46,352 nt of DNA, taken from positions 1 through 46,352 of the forward strand of contig CAJWZW010000005.1 of the NCBI GenBank assembly GCA_913050565.1, written 5' to 3'. This DNA comes from an uncultured Synechococcus sp. Its GTDB lineage: Bacteria; Cyanobacteriota; Cyanobacteriia; PCC-6307; Cyanobiaceae. Positions 8,818 through 18,732 of the stretch are shown here, piece after piece; position 1 is the first letter of the stretch; the number at the start of each line of letters is the position of its first letter. The position numbers and the translations under genes are program-made. The notes under the pieces were generated by a model, which ran no database searches, had not been told where the DNA came from, and saw only the letters and a list, made by a program, of their open reading frames with translations.

Positions 8818-9304
8818 ACCCAAGATGCTCCGACGCCTGTGTATCGCCTTCCTGACCTGCGCAATGCTGATCATTGCTGCTCCGGCGCATGCTGCTGAGC
8901 TCAAACTCAGCGGGATTGTTCTGGAGCCCTGTTCGGCGGACGACCCCGGCAATCAACCGGATTTCAAGCGTCCGATGGGAGCCAGTTGCTACGTGCTGAG
9001 CGGCAGCGTTGAAAACCCGGGGTCACGCACGGTTGTCGATACGGATATGTATGCCCGCATCCTTGATGCAAGCGGCGAGCCGGTCCTTCAAAACCGAACC
9101 AGGGTTGGATCCATCGGGGATGTTGAGCCGGGTCTTCAACCCTTTGCTGTGCGTCTGTCGGTGCCAGCGGGAACACCCGGGCCGTTTGAGGTTCGCAACC
9201 CACGGGCCCGGGGTTTCAACGCACCTGTTCGTACCCGAGCAGATGTTGATGATGAAGATGTTGACCTGGATGACCTTCTGCCCCTTGAAAGAGCCATTCG
9301 GTGA
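8807..9304 (+). CDS. secreted hypothetical protein
   Basis: signal peptide MLRRLCIAFLTCAMLIIAAPAHAAE, acidic C-terminus; start overlaps the preceding gene. Confidence 0.7.
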   Translation: MTAEPKMLRRLCIAFLTCAMLIIAAPAHAAELKLSGIVLEPCSADDPGNQPDFKRPMGASCYVLSGSVENPGSRTVVDTDMYARILDASGEPVLQNRTRVGSIGDVEPGLQPFAVRLSVPAGTPGPFEVRNPRARGFNAPVRTRADVDDEDVDLDDLLPLERAIR

Positions 9305-9305
9305 A

Positions 9306-9623
9306 TTAGTAAGACAAGGTCATGTTCTGGAAATTCTGACTAGCGCCGCCCAGAAGACTGATTAAAAGATTCAAAGTTATGAAGGCTAAAATCGCTGATA
9401 GATCAATACCACCTAGTGGTGGTATGACCCCGCGAAAAATATTCAGATATGGATCAGTAATCGAGGCAACTCCAGCCATGATTGGGTTGTTGCCAAGATT
9501 TGGAAACCAGCTCAGCAGGACTCTGACCAACAGCACATACAAATAAATTTGTACTGCAGCAGCAAGTATTCCGAGGAGATCCGCCGTACCGCTGGCTAGC
9601 CACGCACCAATTTGTGGATCCAA
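9306..9623 (-). CDS. YggT family integral membrane protein
   Basis: YLYVLLVRVLLSWFPN...SITDPYLNIFRGVIPPLGGIDLSAILAFITLNLL. Confidence 0.88.
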   Translation of the reverse strand: MDPQIGAWLASGTADLLGILAAAVQIYLYVLLVRVLLSWFPNLGNNPIMAGVASITDPYLNIFRGVIPPLGGIDLSAILAFITLNLLISLLGGASQNFQNMTLSY

Positions 9624-9649
9624 GAGAGAGACGCTTCGCTGCGAAAATT

Positions 9650-10147
9650 CTATGCGGCCTGAGCTGGTTGATCCGGATTCAGATCGGGGAGAACTGAAAA
9701 AGTGCGATGGAATTTCTCCGACAGCGTCAGCCAGTAGGAACGGCCATCACTCTGACGTCGACGCTCGATGAAATCCTGAGCCAGCAGCTCCTTGATGTGG
9801 TCGTAGGCCCCTGATCCCCGCAGATCAACAAGCTCTGATTGAAGAATGCGCTTCTTCAGTGCGATGGTCGCCAGCGTCCGAAGCGTTGCTGTGGACAGAT
9901 TCACCGGCAGCATGTTCTTGACGAGATCCGCAAGCGCCGGACGGAGCTGCAGGCAGTAGCGACCGGACTGCTCCACAACTTCAAGGGCCGTGTCCCGCTC
10001 GGAGTAACTGGCGGTGAGCATCCCGAGGGCCTCACGTACCTGATCCGGTTCATCGCGGGCCAGATCAGCCAACTCATTCAGTCCGATCGGTCGACCCTTG
10101 AGATAAAGGATCGCTTCAATCCTCGAAGCCAGGGACGGTGATGACAT
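9650..10147 (-). CDS. scpB: segregation and condensation protein ScpB
   Basis: SLASRIEAILYLKGRPIGLNELADLA...LRPALADLVKNMLPVNLSTATLRTLATIALKKRILQSELVDLRGSGAYDHIKELL. Confidence 0.92.
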   Translation of the reverse strand: MSSPSLASRIEAILYLKGRPIGLNELADLARDEPDQVREALGMLTASYSERDTALEVVEQSGRYCLQLRPALADLVKNMLPVNLSTATLRTLATIALKKRILQSELVDLRGSGAYDHIKELLAQDFIERRRQSDGRSYWLTLSEKFHRTFSVLPDLNPDQPAQAA

Positions 10148-10186
10148 GGCGACCCTGCGTTGAAGCTCAAGGTATCGCTCTGTTCC

Positions 10187-11725
10187 CTAGAGGAACAGGG
10201 CATAGGCGGGATTATCCGTTTCCTCCCAGCAGGGATATCCGAGATCCTCGAGAAAAGCCTGCCAGCCGGACAGCTCCTCTTCGGGTACCAACACACCGAC
10301 AACGATGCGGCCAACGTCAGCGCCGTGGTTTCGGTAGTGAAAAATGCTGATGCTCCAGCTTGGATGCAGCGCACTGACGAAACGCATCAGTGCCCCGGGA
10401 CGTTCCGGAAATTCGAACCGGTACAGCAATTCACGACATCCACCCGCGCAGGATTCAGATGACGTGCCGGGAAGTCGTCCACCCACCATGTGGCGCAGGT
10501 GGACCTTGGCGAATTCGTTATCGCTGAGGTCCGTGCAGCGGATCCCGTCCCGGTTCAGGCTTTCCGCCACATGTTGGCGATCCTGTCCATCGCGGACCTG
10601 AATCCCGATGAAGATCTGGGCACGTTCACCCTCGGTCATCCGGTAGCTGAATTCCGTGAGGCTGCGGTCACGGAGTCGATCGCACAGATCTCTGAGGCTT
10701 CCGGGTTGTTCGGCGATCTCCACAGCCAACATCGCTTCGCGTTCCTCACCCAGTTCGGAACGTTCGGCAATGAAGCGGAGCCTGTCGAAATTCATGTTGG
10801 CGCCGCAGGCCACGGCCACCAGACGACGATCGCTGAGGCCTCGCTCGTTCACGTCATGCTTCAGGCCGGCAACAGCCAAAGCTCCTGCGGGTTCGAGAAT
10901 GGAGCGCGTGTCTTCGAACACGTCCTTGATCGCGGCACAGATCGCATCGGTGTCAACGCGAACCATCCGGTCCACGAACCGTTGCGCCAGGGCGAAAGTG
11001 TGTTTCCCCACCTGACGAACCGCAACACCATCGGCGAACAGCCCAACCTGCTGCAGCTCAACCCTTTCTCCCTGTTCGAGGGAGCGACTCATGGCATCGG
11101 CATCCACGGGCTCCACACCGATGATTTCGGTTTCGGGCCAGAGCTGTTTGACGTAGGCCCCGATTCCTGCAATCAGTCCGCCTCCCCCGACGGCGACATA
11201 GATGGCATGGGGTGGCTCTGGGATCTGGCGCATGATTTCCAGCCCGATCGTTCCCTGTCCTGCGATCACCTCCGGATCGTCAAAAGGATGGATGAAGGTC
11301 AACCCTTCGGCTTCGCATCGACGATTCGCCTCAGCCGAACATTCGTCATAGGTTTCGCCATGGAGAACCACTTCACCGCCTAGCGCCCGAACCGCACGCA
11401 CCTTCACTTCCGGTGTTGTGCTCGGCATCACGATCACGGCCCGGCAGCCCAGCTGGCCGGCGCTGAGGGCGACACCCTGAGCATGATTACCGGCGCTGGA
11501 GGCGATGACCCCACGGCTGAGCTGCTCGCCGGTCAGCTGGGCCATGCGGTTGTAGGCCCCTCGAAGTTTGAACGAGAACACCGGCTGCAGATCCTCCCGT
11601 TTCAGCAGCACCGTGTTGCCGATGCGCCTGCTGAGATTCGGCGCCGGGTCGAGGGGCGTTTCCCGGGCGACGTCGTAAACGCGGGCGCGCAGGATGCGCT
11701 GCAAGTAGTCGGTCATGGGGGGCAT
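10187..11725 (-). CDS. ilvA: threonine ammonia-lyase, biosynthetic
   Basis: PLP fold-type II motif (VLLKREDLQPVFSFKLRGAYNRM), two C-terminal regulatory ACT-like domains. Confidence 0.95.
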   Translation of the reverse strand: MPPMTDYLQRILRARVYDVARETPLDPAPNLSRRIGNTVLLKREDLQPVFSFKLRGAYNRMAQLTGEQLSRGVIASSAGNHAQGVALSAGQLGCRAVIVMPSTTPEVKVRAVRALGGEVVLHGETYDECSAEANRRCEAEGLTFIHPFDDPEVIAGQGTIGLEIMRQIPEPPHAIYVAVGGGGLIAGIGAYVKQLWPETEIIGVEPVDADAMSRSLEQGERVELQQVGLFADGVAVRQVGKHTFALAQRFVDRMVRVDTDAICAAIKDVFEDTRSILEPAGALAVAGLKHDVNERGLSDRRLVAVACGANMNFDRLRFIAERSELGEEREAMLAVEIAEQPGSLRDLCDRLRDRSLTEFSYRMTEGERAQIFIGIQVRDGQDRQHVAESLNRDGIRCTDLSDNEFAKVHLRHMVGGRLPGTSSESCAGGCRELLYRFEFPERPGALMRFVSALHPSWSISIFHYRNHGADVGRIVVGVLVPEEELSGWQAFLEDLGYPCWEETDNPAYALFL

Positions 11726-11797
11726 TCTCCCTCTGTCCTCCAGTCCTCGGCGACAGGAACTCAAGCCGTAGATTGATGATGTTGGAGTGGCGAGTGC

Positions 11798-13732
11798 ATG
11801 CACCTCGGAGACCTAACTCATCCGAATCAGCTGCATGGCCTCAGCTTGTCCCAGCTTGAGGATGTTGCCCGCCAGATCCGGGAGCGGCATCTGGAGGTTG
11901 TGTCCACCAGCGGTGGTCATCTCGGACCGGGTCTCGGTGTTGTTGAACTCACCCTGGCGCTCTACCAGACGCTCGATCTGGACAGGGACAAGGTGATCTG
12001 GGATGTGGGGCATCAGGCCTACCCCCACAAACTGATCACCGGACGTTTCCACGATTTCGACAGCCTCCGTCAACAGAACGGTGTTGCCGGCTATCTCAAG
12101 CGTTCAGAAAGCAAATTTGACCATTTCGGTGCTGGTCATGCCAGCACGTCCATCTCCGCTGCCCTGGGGATGGCGATGGCCCGGGATAACCGAGGCGAGG
12201 ATTTCCGCTGCGTTGCGGTGATCGGCGATGGCGCGCTGACCGGGGGTATGGCCCTCGAGGCGATCAACCATGCGGGCCATCTGCCTGAGACCCCACTTCT
12301 GGTGGTGCTCAATGACAACGACATGTCGATCTCACCGCCGGTGGGAGCCCTGTCGCATGCGTTGAACCGGGCTCGCCTCAGCCCTCCGATGCAGTTCCTC
12401 TCCGGAAGCGTTGAGGAGAGCATGCGCAATCTTCCCTTCATGGGAGGAGAGCTGCCTGACGAGCTGAACCGACTGAAGGGCAGCATGCGACGCCTCGCCG
12501 TCCCCAAGATCGGCGCTGTGTTCGAGGAGCTTGGCTTCACCTACATGGGTCCGATCGATGGTCACGACATCGGGGCCATGATGCGAACCTTCCAGGCCGC
12601 CCACCGCGAGGGCGGTCCGGTCCTGGTGCATGTCGTCACCAAAAAGGGCAAGGGGTATCCCTATGCCGAAGCGGATCAGGTTGGATATCACGCCCAGTCG
12701 GCCTTCAACCTGAACACCGGCAAGGCCATCCCCTCCAAGACGCCGAAACCGTCGAGCTACAGCAAGGTGTTCGGTCAGACCCTGGTCAAACTCTGTGAGC
12801 AGAACAGCAGGGTTGTCGGCATCACCGCTGCGATGGCGACGGGTACGGGTCTCGATCTTCTGCAGAAAGCCATACCGTCCCAGTACGTGGATGTGGGAAT
12901 CGCTGAGCAGCACGCAGTGACCCTCGCGGCTGGCATGGCCTGCGAAGGGCTCAAGCCGGTGGTGGCGATCTACAGCACCTTCCTGCAGCGCGCCTTCGAT
13001 CAGCTGATTCATGACGTCGGCATTCAGAAGCTTCCCGTCACCTTTGTTCTGGATCGTGCCGGCATCGTCGGTGCCGATGGCCCCACCCACCAGGGCCAAT
13101 ACGACATCAGCTACATGCGAGCCATTCCCAACTTCACAGTGATGGCTCCCAAGGACGAAGCGGAGCTGCAGCGCATGCTCGTCACCTGCCTTGAGCACGA
13201 CGGTCCCACGGCCCTGCGGATTCCACGTGGATCAGGTGTGGGGATGCCGCTGATGGAAGAGGGCTGGGAATCGCTGCCTGTCGGGCGCGGTGAGGTGCTT
13301 CGGGAAGGGGACGATCTTCTGATCGTGGCCTACGGCGCCATGGTTCATCCTGCTCTGGCAACCGCAACACTGCTGGAGGAGAACGGCCTGTCCACCACCG
13401 TGGTGAACGGGCGCTTCCTGCGTCCCCTCGATGAGCAGCTGCTGCATCCGCTCGCCACGAGGATCAAACGGGTGGTGACGATGGAAGAGGGAGCCCTCGC
13501 CGGTGGATTCGGTGCAGCGGTGCTTGAGTCGCTGTCGGATCACGACATTCAGGTGTCGATGTTGCGCATCGGGATTCCTGACCAACTGGTGGATCACGCC
13601 AGTCCTCAGCAGAGCAAGGAGGCGTTGGGACTGACTCCGGTTCAGATGGCTGAGCGGATTCAGAGACGTTTCAAGCTGGGGGAATCCGCTTTCATGGCCA
13701 GCGGCAAGGCTGTTCAGTCCGTTCAAGCCTGA
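11798..13732 (+). CDS. dxs: 1-deoxy-D-xylulose-5-phosphate synthase
   Basis: [64 protein letters not shown]. Confidence 0.98.
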   Translation: MHLGDLTHPNQLHGLSLSQLEDVARQIRERHLEVVSTSGGHLGPGLGVVELTLALYQTLDLDRDKVIWDVGHQAYPHKLITGRFHDFDSLRQQNGVAGYLKRSESKFDHFGAGHASTSISAALGMAMARDNRGEDFRCVAVIGDGALTGGMALEAINHAGHLPETPLLVVLNDNDMSISPPVGALSHALNRARLSPPMQFLSGSVEESMRNLPFMGGELPDELNRLKGSMRRLAVPKIGAVFEELGFTYMGPIDGHDIGAMMRTFQAAHREGGPVLVHVVTKKGKGYPYAEADQVGYHAQSAFNLNTGKAIPSKTPKPSSYSKVFGQTLVKLCEQNSRVVGITAAMATGTGLDLLQKAIPSQYVDVGIAEQHAVTLAAGMACEGLKPVVAIYSTFLQRAFDQLIHDVGIQKLPVTFVLDRAGIVGADGPTHQGQYDISYMRAIPNFTVMAPKDEAELQRMLVTCLEHDGPTALRIPRGSGVGMPLMEEGWESLPVGRGEVLREGDDLLIVAYGAMVHPALATATLLEENGLSTTVVNGRFLRPLDEQLLHPLATRIKRVVTMEEGALAGGFGAAVLESLSDHDIQVSMLRIGIPDQLVDHASPQQSKEALGLTPVQMAERIQRRFKLGESAFMASGKAVQSVQA

Positions 13733-13747
13733 TCCGAGGTTCGGTCC

Positions 13748-14914
13748 TTGGAGGCTTTGATCGCCGGAGCTGGACCGGCCGGAACCCACCTCGCCATTCG
13801 TCTGGCGCGTTCCGGCTGGCGCGTCACGCTGGTTGATCCGTTGCCAGAGCCCAGTCGCAACGCCTATTCCAGCGGTGCATTGCCACTGCAGGATGCCAAC
13901 CGTCTCCGCATTCCGGATGCATGCCGTTCAGCGCACTGGTGGGGTTGGCAGTTGCTCAACCCTGCGGGTGTTGAACATCAATGGTGGTCTGATGATCCAC
14001 TCGGAGTCGTTCTCGACTTCGCGGCCTTGCGGACCTGGTTGTGGGATGAGGCTGTCCGTGCCGGAGTGGAGCTGCTGGCCGGGCAACGCGTTCGATTGCT
14101 GCGGCTTGATACTGATACCGCCGCGGTGAGGATCCACACCAACGGCGAATCCAGTGAGGAGCGTGTGTATCCCCATCTGGTGGATGCGACGGGAGCCCGT
14201 CGCGTTCTGCTGCATCAGGCCGGTCTGGATGTTGATTCTCCGGCGGATCCACTCCTCACCGGGGAGGGAAGTGAATGGGTCCTCCAGGGAAATGATCGAA
14301 CCACGGAACGATGGAGAGACCGTCTCAGTTTCATGCTTGGCCGCCAGTGGATCCCCCACGGCTATGGATGGGTCTTCCCCATGCAGCATCACCAGCTCAA
14401 AGTCGGGGTTTGCCGCTTGGCTCCACCAGCAGGTTCGCGGGCTTCGCTGAACACGGCTCTGAAACGGCTGCTCAAGCGCTGTGGACTGGATGAACTGCCT
14501 GTTATCGATCGCCACGGCGGCATTGTTTCCAGCACAGTGAATCGCCGTGAGGCCCTTGGTTCAGGGGTGCTGCGCGCCGTGGGTGATTCGGCGAGCACTG
14601 CCAATCTGCTGGGTGGTGAAGGGATTCGCCATGCCATGGACAGTGCCGATGTTCTGGCGCAATGCCTCCTGTCCGGTGCAACGCTTCAGGACTACCAGTT
14701 GAGCTTGAACCGCAGGTTCAACTGGCGTTGGAGTCTGTCCAACAGGCTGGCCCGCAAAACGTGGTGGGGGCTCAACACGGAATCCGGTGATCAGCGCATC
14801 GCCAGACTGATCGATGGGTTGTCCGGACAGGCCTCGGCCGAAGATCTGTCCGAACTGTTGTTTGATTACCGTTTCGAGCGCTACGGCTTGAGACTGCTTC
14901 CCTACCTGCGCTGA
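13748..14914 (+). CDS. FAD-dependent oxidoreductase, lycopene cyclase / geranylgeranyl reductase-like
   Basis: N-terminal Rossmann GAGPAGTHLAIRLARSGWRVTLVDP; TTG start with GAGG upstream. Confidence 0.75.
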   Translation: MEALIAGAGPAGTHLAIRLARSGWRVTLVDPLPEPSRNAYSSGALPLQDANRLRIPDACRSAHWWGWQLLNPAGVEHQWWSDDPLGVVLDFAALRTWLWDEAVRAGVELLAGQRVRLLRLDTDTAAVRIHTNGESSEERVYPHLVDATGARRVLLHQAGLDVDSPADPLLTGEGSEWVLQGNDRTTERWRDRLSFMLGRQWIPHGYGWVFPMQHHQLKVGVCRLAPPAGSRASLNTALKRLLKRCGLDELPVIDRHGGIVSSTVNRREALGSGVLRAVGDSASTANLLGGEGIRHAMDSADVLAQCLLSGATLQDYQLSLNRRFNWRWSLSNRLARKTWWGLNTESGDQRIARLIDGLSGQASAEDLSELLFDYRFERYGLRLLPYLR

Positions 14915-14927
14915 GGCTGGACCGGTT

Positions 14928-15194
14928 TCAGAGCATGCCGCGGGCGGCCATGCCCTGGATGGCGCCGATTCCGATGATGTGGCCCAGGCTTGTGGTGCCG
15001 AGCAGCGCTGCATGGCCCATGCCGCCGAAGAATGCCGCGTTGGGCAACTTGGCGCCTTCGTTGGGGTGCTTGATCGTGGCTTTACCGACAACAATGGCGA
15101 TCACGTTGCACACGATCATCACCACGGCGACCTTGGGCGACCAGCTCACAGTTGCAGGTGCCATGGCGAGCAGAGGAGACAGCATTCGAACCAC
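14928..15194 (-). CDS. psaK: photosystem I reaction center subunit PsaK
   Basis: 88 aa, SWSPKVAVVMIVCNVIAIVVGKATIKHPNEGAKLPNAAFFGGMGHAALLGTTSLGHIIGIG. Confidence 0.93.
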   Translation of the reverse strand: MVRMLSPLLAMAPATVSWSPKVAVVMIVCNVIAIVVGKATIKHPNEGAKLPNAAFFGGMGHAALLGTTSLGHIIGIGAIQGMAARGML

Positions 15195-15243
15195 AGAGCG
15201 ACACCTTATGTTCTCGCAAATGATGCATTTGCTGCTGACCCTC

Positions 15244-15534
15244 TTAAGAGTTGTTCACCCTCTGCTGATCCTGTTGCCACAGCCCGATCACAAGAACCGC
15301 ATTGCCGAGGGTGAGAAAGGCTTCGGCTCCTCCGTGAAGTGAGTCCACATCCACCAGCTCCGCCTGGCAGCAGCGCTGGGCCAGGACGGCAGCCACGATG
15401 GTGATCAGCACAAACAGAAGCGTGAGGCGGAAGCCCCAGATCGCAAGAGCAGGCAGCGAATTGCTGCGTTGAATCCACCGCAGAAAAAGCAGATAAGGCA
15501 GCAGAGAAAGCGCGAACAGGGGTGCTGGATCCAT
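15244..15534 (-). CDS. DUF3593-like small membrane protein
   Basis: MDPAPLFALSLLPYLLFLRWIQRSNSLPALAIWGFRLTLLFVLITIVAAVLAQ..., three predicted TMs. Confidence 0.75.
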   Translation of the reverse strand: MDPAPLFALSLLPYLLFLRWIQRSNSLPALAIWGFRLTLLFVLITIVAAVLAQRCCQAELVDVDSLHGGAEAFLTLGNAVLVIGLWQQDQQRVNNS

Positions 15535-15543
15535 GGTTCTTGC

Positions 15544-15822
15544 CTATTCCGGCGCAGGGCGCTGCAGCAGCTGCCAGGCAGCCCAGGCCAGGGCGATGTT
15601 TCCGGTGAGAGTGAGCGCGGCCTGGAGCGTCACAAGCGGTCGCAGCACCTCGCTGTTGTCGAACAGATGCCAGGTGCATGCCGCCATGGCGCTGACCAGA
15701 GCCGGAAGCATCGCCAGGGCAAGTCCCGTCAGTCCTCGCTTCTGAATCAGAACGATGGCAACGCTCCACTCGATCACCGAAGCGATGTGGATCCACCAGG
15801 TTCCAAGGGACAGGGCATGCAT
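15544..15822 (-). CDS. DUF2499 / Ycf49-like membrane protein
   Basis: MHALSLGTWWIHIASVIEWSVAIVLIQKRG...CTWHLFDNSEVLRPLVTLQAALTLTGN. Confidence 0.78.
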   Translation of the reverse strand: MHALSLGTWWIHIASVIEWSVAIVLIQKRGLTGLALAMLPALVSAMAACTWHLFDNSEVLRPLVTLQAALTLTGNIALAWAAWQLLQRPAPE

Positions 15823-15879
15823 GAATCGACCCTAAACAAGCTGCGCGACGGATAATGGTGTCGAATCTCAGGACCGTCA

Positions 15880-16953
15880 GTGGTTGATCGTTCCGCTGCG
15901 ACGCTCCTGCTTTGCGGCTACTACGGCGAAAAAAATCTCGGTGATGATGCGCTGCTCACCGTCCTGCTGCGGGACGTGCCAGCCAGCCTTCGGTTGTTGA
16001 TCACCGCCAGCGACGTCGACGATCTGCATCGGCTCTGTCCATCGGCGACAAGGGTTGATCGGCGCTCGCTTCAGGCGGTTGTTGCCGCCATCGGAAATGT
16101 TGACGCGGTCGTGCTGGGTGGCGGCAGTTTGCTGCAGGACAGCACCAGTCTGCGCAGCCTGATCTATTACCTGGTGGTGATCGCCACAGCTCGATTGCGA
16201 CGACGCCCTGTGCTGCTTTGGGGGCAGGGGCTCGGACCCCTGAAAAGGCCGATCAGCCGCTGGCTGGTTCGTGCTGTGCTCCCCTTGTGCAGCAGTGCCA
16301 GCTGGCGTGATCAGCGATCGTTCTCTCAGGCGAAACGCTGGGCTCCGGAACTGCCCATGGATGTTGCCCCTGATCCGGTGTGGCAACTGCCGCAGAAGGA
16401 CTGGGTTGGTGGTGGCGCCATCGTTCTGAGCTGGCGCCCCACGCCACTGCTTGATTCACAGGGATGGCGCTGTTTGCTGGGGGCTCTGGCTTCCGTGGCG
16501 GAGCGACTGGATGCTCCCGTGTGCTGGCTGGCGTTTCATCAGCATCAGGATGCCCCTCTGCTGAATTCCCTTCATCAACGGCAGCTCATTCCAGACACGC
16601 TGATGCATCGCAGCCAAACCGTTGTTCCAACCGAGCTGAACACGGTCTATGAACAGGTGAGCAGGGCACGTCTTGTCATCCCCATGCGATTGCACGCTCT
16701 GGTGCTGGCCCGTCTGGCCGGATGCCCGATCGCCGCCCTCAGCTACGACCCCAAGGTCGCGGTTGCTGCTGACATGGCCGGGATTCCCTGGCTGCCGCTT
16801 GCGGCGCTGCCCGATTCAGCCACGATCGCTGATCAGTGGTTGGAACAGGCGGATCAGCCACCCGCGCCGGATCAGATCGCGTCGATCCGCAACGATGCCT
16901 CACGCCATGGGCAGCGTCTGCGCCAGGGACTGGAGCTGCTCAGGACGGGTTGA
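15880..16953 (+). CDS. csaB: polysaccharide pyruvyl transferase CsaB-like
   Basis: LLCGYYGEKNLGDDALLTVLLRD...VVLGGGSLLQDSTSLRSLIYYLVVIATARLRRRPVLLWGQGLGPLK; GTG start. Confidence 0.9.
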   Translation: MVDRSAATLLLCGYYGEKNLGDDALLTVLLRDVPASLRLLITASDVDDLHRLCPSATRVDRRSLQAVVAAIGNVDAVVLGGGSLLQDSTSLRSLIYYLVVIATARLRRRPVLLWGQGLGPLKRPISRWLVRAVLPLCSSASWRDQRSFSQAKRWAPELPMDVAPDPVWQLPQKDWVGGGAIVLSWRPTPLLDSQGWRCLLGALASVAERLDAPVCWLAFHQHQDAPLLNSLHQRQLIPDTLMHRSQTVVPTELNTVYEQVSRARLVIPMRLHALVLARLAGCPIAALSYDPKVAVAADMAGIPWLPLAALPDSATIADQWLEQADQPPAPDQIASIRNDASRHGQRLRQGLELLRTG

Positions 16954-17914
16954 GACGTTGTCCGCTGATCGGATCAAAGTGATGCTCATCCTCTGGCGAC
17001 CAGCTCACACCCAGATGCTCAGTGGGTTGATAGTCAGCTGAACACAGCATCTGCAGCTGACCTGCGTTGCTCTCCAGCAGCAACAGTTGACTGGCCCCGA
17101 GCCACTCCCGTCCGATCACTCTGCAGCGGCAGCCGTTGTCATCCGGATGCAGGTGTTCCGGTCGGATCCCGACGCGGGTGTCCCTGGTCTGGTTCAACCA
17201 GTTGATCTGGGGACGACCAACGAAACCTGCGACGAATTCCGTCTCGGGTTTGAAGTACAGCTCCTGCGGGGTTCCAATCTGTTCGATGCGTCCGTTTCGC
17301 AGCACAGCGATGCGGTTCGCCAGTGCCATGGCTTCCTGCTGGTCATGCGTGACGTAGAGCACCGGTTGAGGTCCCTGAAGAATCAGGCGACGCAGCTCGG
17401 GTCGCAGTTCGTCGCGTAACTGGGCATCCAGGTTGCTCATCGGTTCATCGAGCAGATAAACGCTTGGATTGCGAAGGAGAGCGCGTCCGAGGGCAACCCG
17501 CTGGCGTTGACCACCAGACAGCTGCTGCGGGCGTCGATCCGCCTCGTTGACCAGTTGAATCGTGTTCAGGACCGCATCGATCCGCTCGCGTCGATCCGCC
17601 GGGGCCATTCCTCTGACCTTGAGGCCCAGATCAAGGTTGTCCCGGACACTCAGGTGAGGGAACAGGGCGTAGCTCTGGAACACCATGCCGATGCGCCGCC
17701 GCTCGGCCGGTATGCCGAGAAGGGGGCGGCCCTCCAGCTCGATGTTCCCTTCATCCGGTTGCTCCAGACCCGCGATCAGGCGAAGGGCCGTGCTTTTGCC
17801 GCAGCCGCTTGGCCCCAGCAGCGCGACGCATTCACCGGTCTGAACCTCAAGGTTGAGATCCCTCAGAATCCAGCGCGTGCCGAAGCGTTTTCCCAGTGCG
17901 CTCAGCTTCAGCAT
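16940..17914 (-). CDS. ggtA: ABC transporter ATP-binding protein, glucosylglycerol-type sugar transport
   Basis: MalK-like: Walker [42 protein letters not shown]; last gene of ggpS-ggtBCD cluster. Confidence 0.87.
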   Translation of the reverse strand: MLKLSALGKRFGTRWILRDLNLEVQTGECVALLGPSGCGKSTALRLIAGLEQPDEGNIELEGRPLLGIPAERRRIGMVFQSYALFPHLSVRDNLDLGLKVRGMAPADRRERIDAVLNTIQLVNEADRRPQQLSGGQRQRVALGRALLRNPSVYLLDEPMSNLDAQLRDELRPELRRLILQGPQPVLYVTHDQQEAMALANRIAVLRNGRIEQIGTPQELYFKPETEFVAGFVGRPQINWLNQTRDTRVGIRPEHLHPDDNGCRCRVIGREWLGASQLLLLESNAGQLQMLCSADYQPTEHLGVSWSPEDEHHFDPISGQRLNPS

Positions 17915-18732
17915 CAGCCTTTCACCGCTCCATTGGTGAGACCCGCAACGATCTGACGCTGGCAAAGCAGCACCAGAGCGAGCAGGGGCAGTGAACCCAG
18001 CACGGTTGCCGCGGCATAGGCCCCATAGGGGACTGCGTAGATCGATGATCCTGCAATCCGGGCCATGGCAACAGGAAGGGTGAGCAGATCATCGCGGCTC
18101 AACCAGGTCAGAGCGATCGGATACTCGTTCCATGCGAACAGAAATATCAGGATTCCGGTGCTGGCGATGGCAGGTGTGATCAGTGGCATCAGCACGAGGC
18201 GCAAACGATCCAGAAGACCGAGACCTTCCAGACGCGCCGCGTCGTCCAGATCATTCGGGAGTCCTTCGAAGGCCGAGATCAGCAGCAGCAGCGCCAGGGG
18301 AAGTGCCAGGCCGGCGTAGGGCAAGGCGATGGCCAACAGGCTGTTTCCCAGCTGGAATTCCCGTGCCAACTCCAGCAATGCCAGAAACAACAGCACATAG
18401 GGAAACAGAGCGGCAGCCCCGACGGTGATTCGGATCGTGCTGCGGCGGGTTGGAGACATTCGAGCCAGGCCGTAGGCCGCCGGCACCGCCAGAAGCAACG
18501 TGAGCACAGTCGTCAGACCACCGACAACGGTGCTGTTGAGCAGATAGCGCCAGAAAGGTGGATCGCCACTGAGCAGGTCGCGGTAGTGAGCCAGAGTCCA
18601 CCGATGCTCAAAGGGGATTCCGGTACTGACCAGGGCGTCACTGCTCGTGAAGGACGTGATCAACTGCCAGATCATCGGCAGCAAGGACCACACCAGCAAC
18701 AGCGTTATCCAGAGGCTTCTTGATCTGTTCAT
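17914..18732 (-). CDS. ggtD: ABC transporter permease, glucosylglycerol-type
   Basis: MalG-like permease EGLPNDLDDAARLEGLGLLDRLRLVLMPLITPAIA (EAA loop); cluster context. Confidence 0.85.
   Translation of the reverse strand: MNRSRSLWITLLLVWSLLPMIWQLITSFTSSDALVSTGIPFEHRWTLAHYRDLLSGDPPFWRYLLNSTVVGGLTTVLTLLLAVPAAYGLARMSPTRRSTIRITVGAAALFPYVLLFLALLELAREFQLGNSLLAIALPYAGLALPLALLLLISAFEGLPNDLDDAARLEGLGLLDRLRLVLMPLITPAIASTGILIFLFAWNEYPIALTWLSRDDLLTLPVAMARIAGSSIYAVPYGAYAAATVLGSLPLLALVLLCQRQIVAGLTNGAVKG

Noticed and set aside
9538-9553. TACAAATAAATTTGTA palindrome resembling a regulator site
   Set aside because: Lies inside yggT codons (VQIYLYV); spacing does not match NtcA GTA-N8-TAC, so probably chance.
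10490-11383. 297-aa ORF antisense to ilvA
   Set aside because: Complement of a confident ilvA frame; no independent support such as motif or start signal.
12332-13198. 288-aa ORF antisense to dxs
   Set aside because: Shadow ORF within dxs; dxs motifs are clear on the plus strand.
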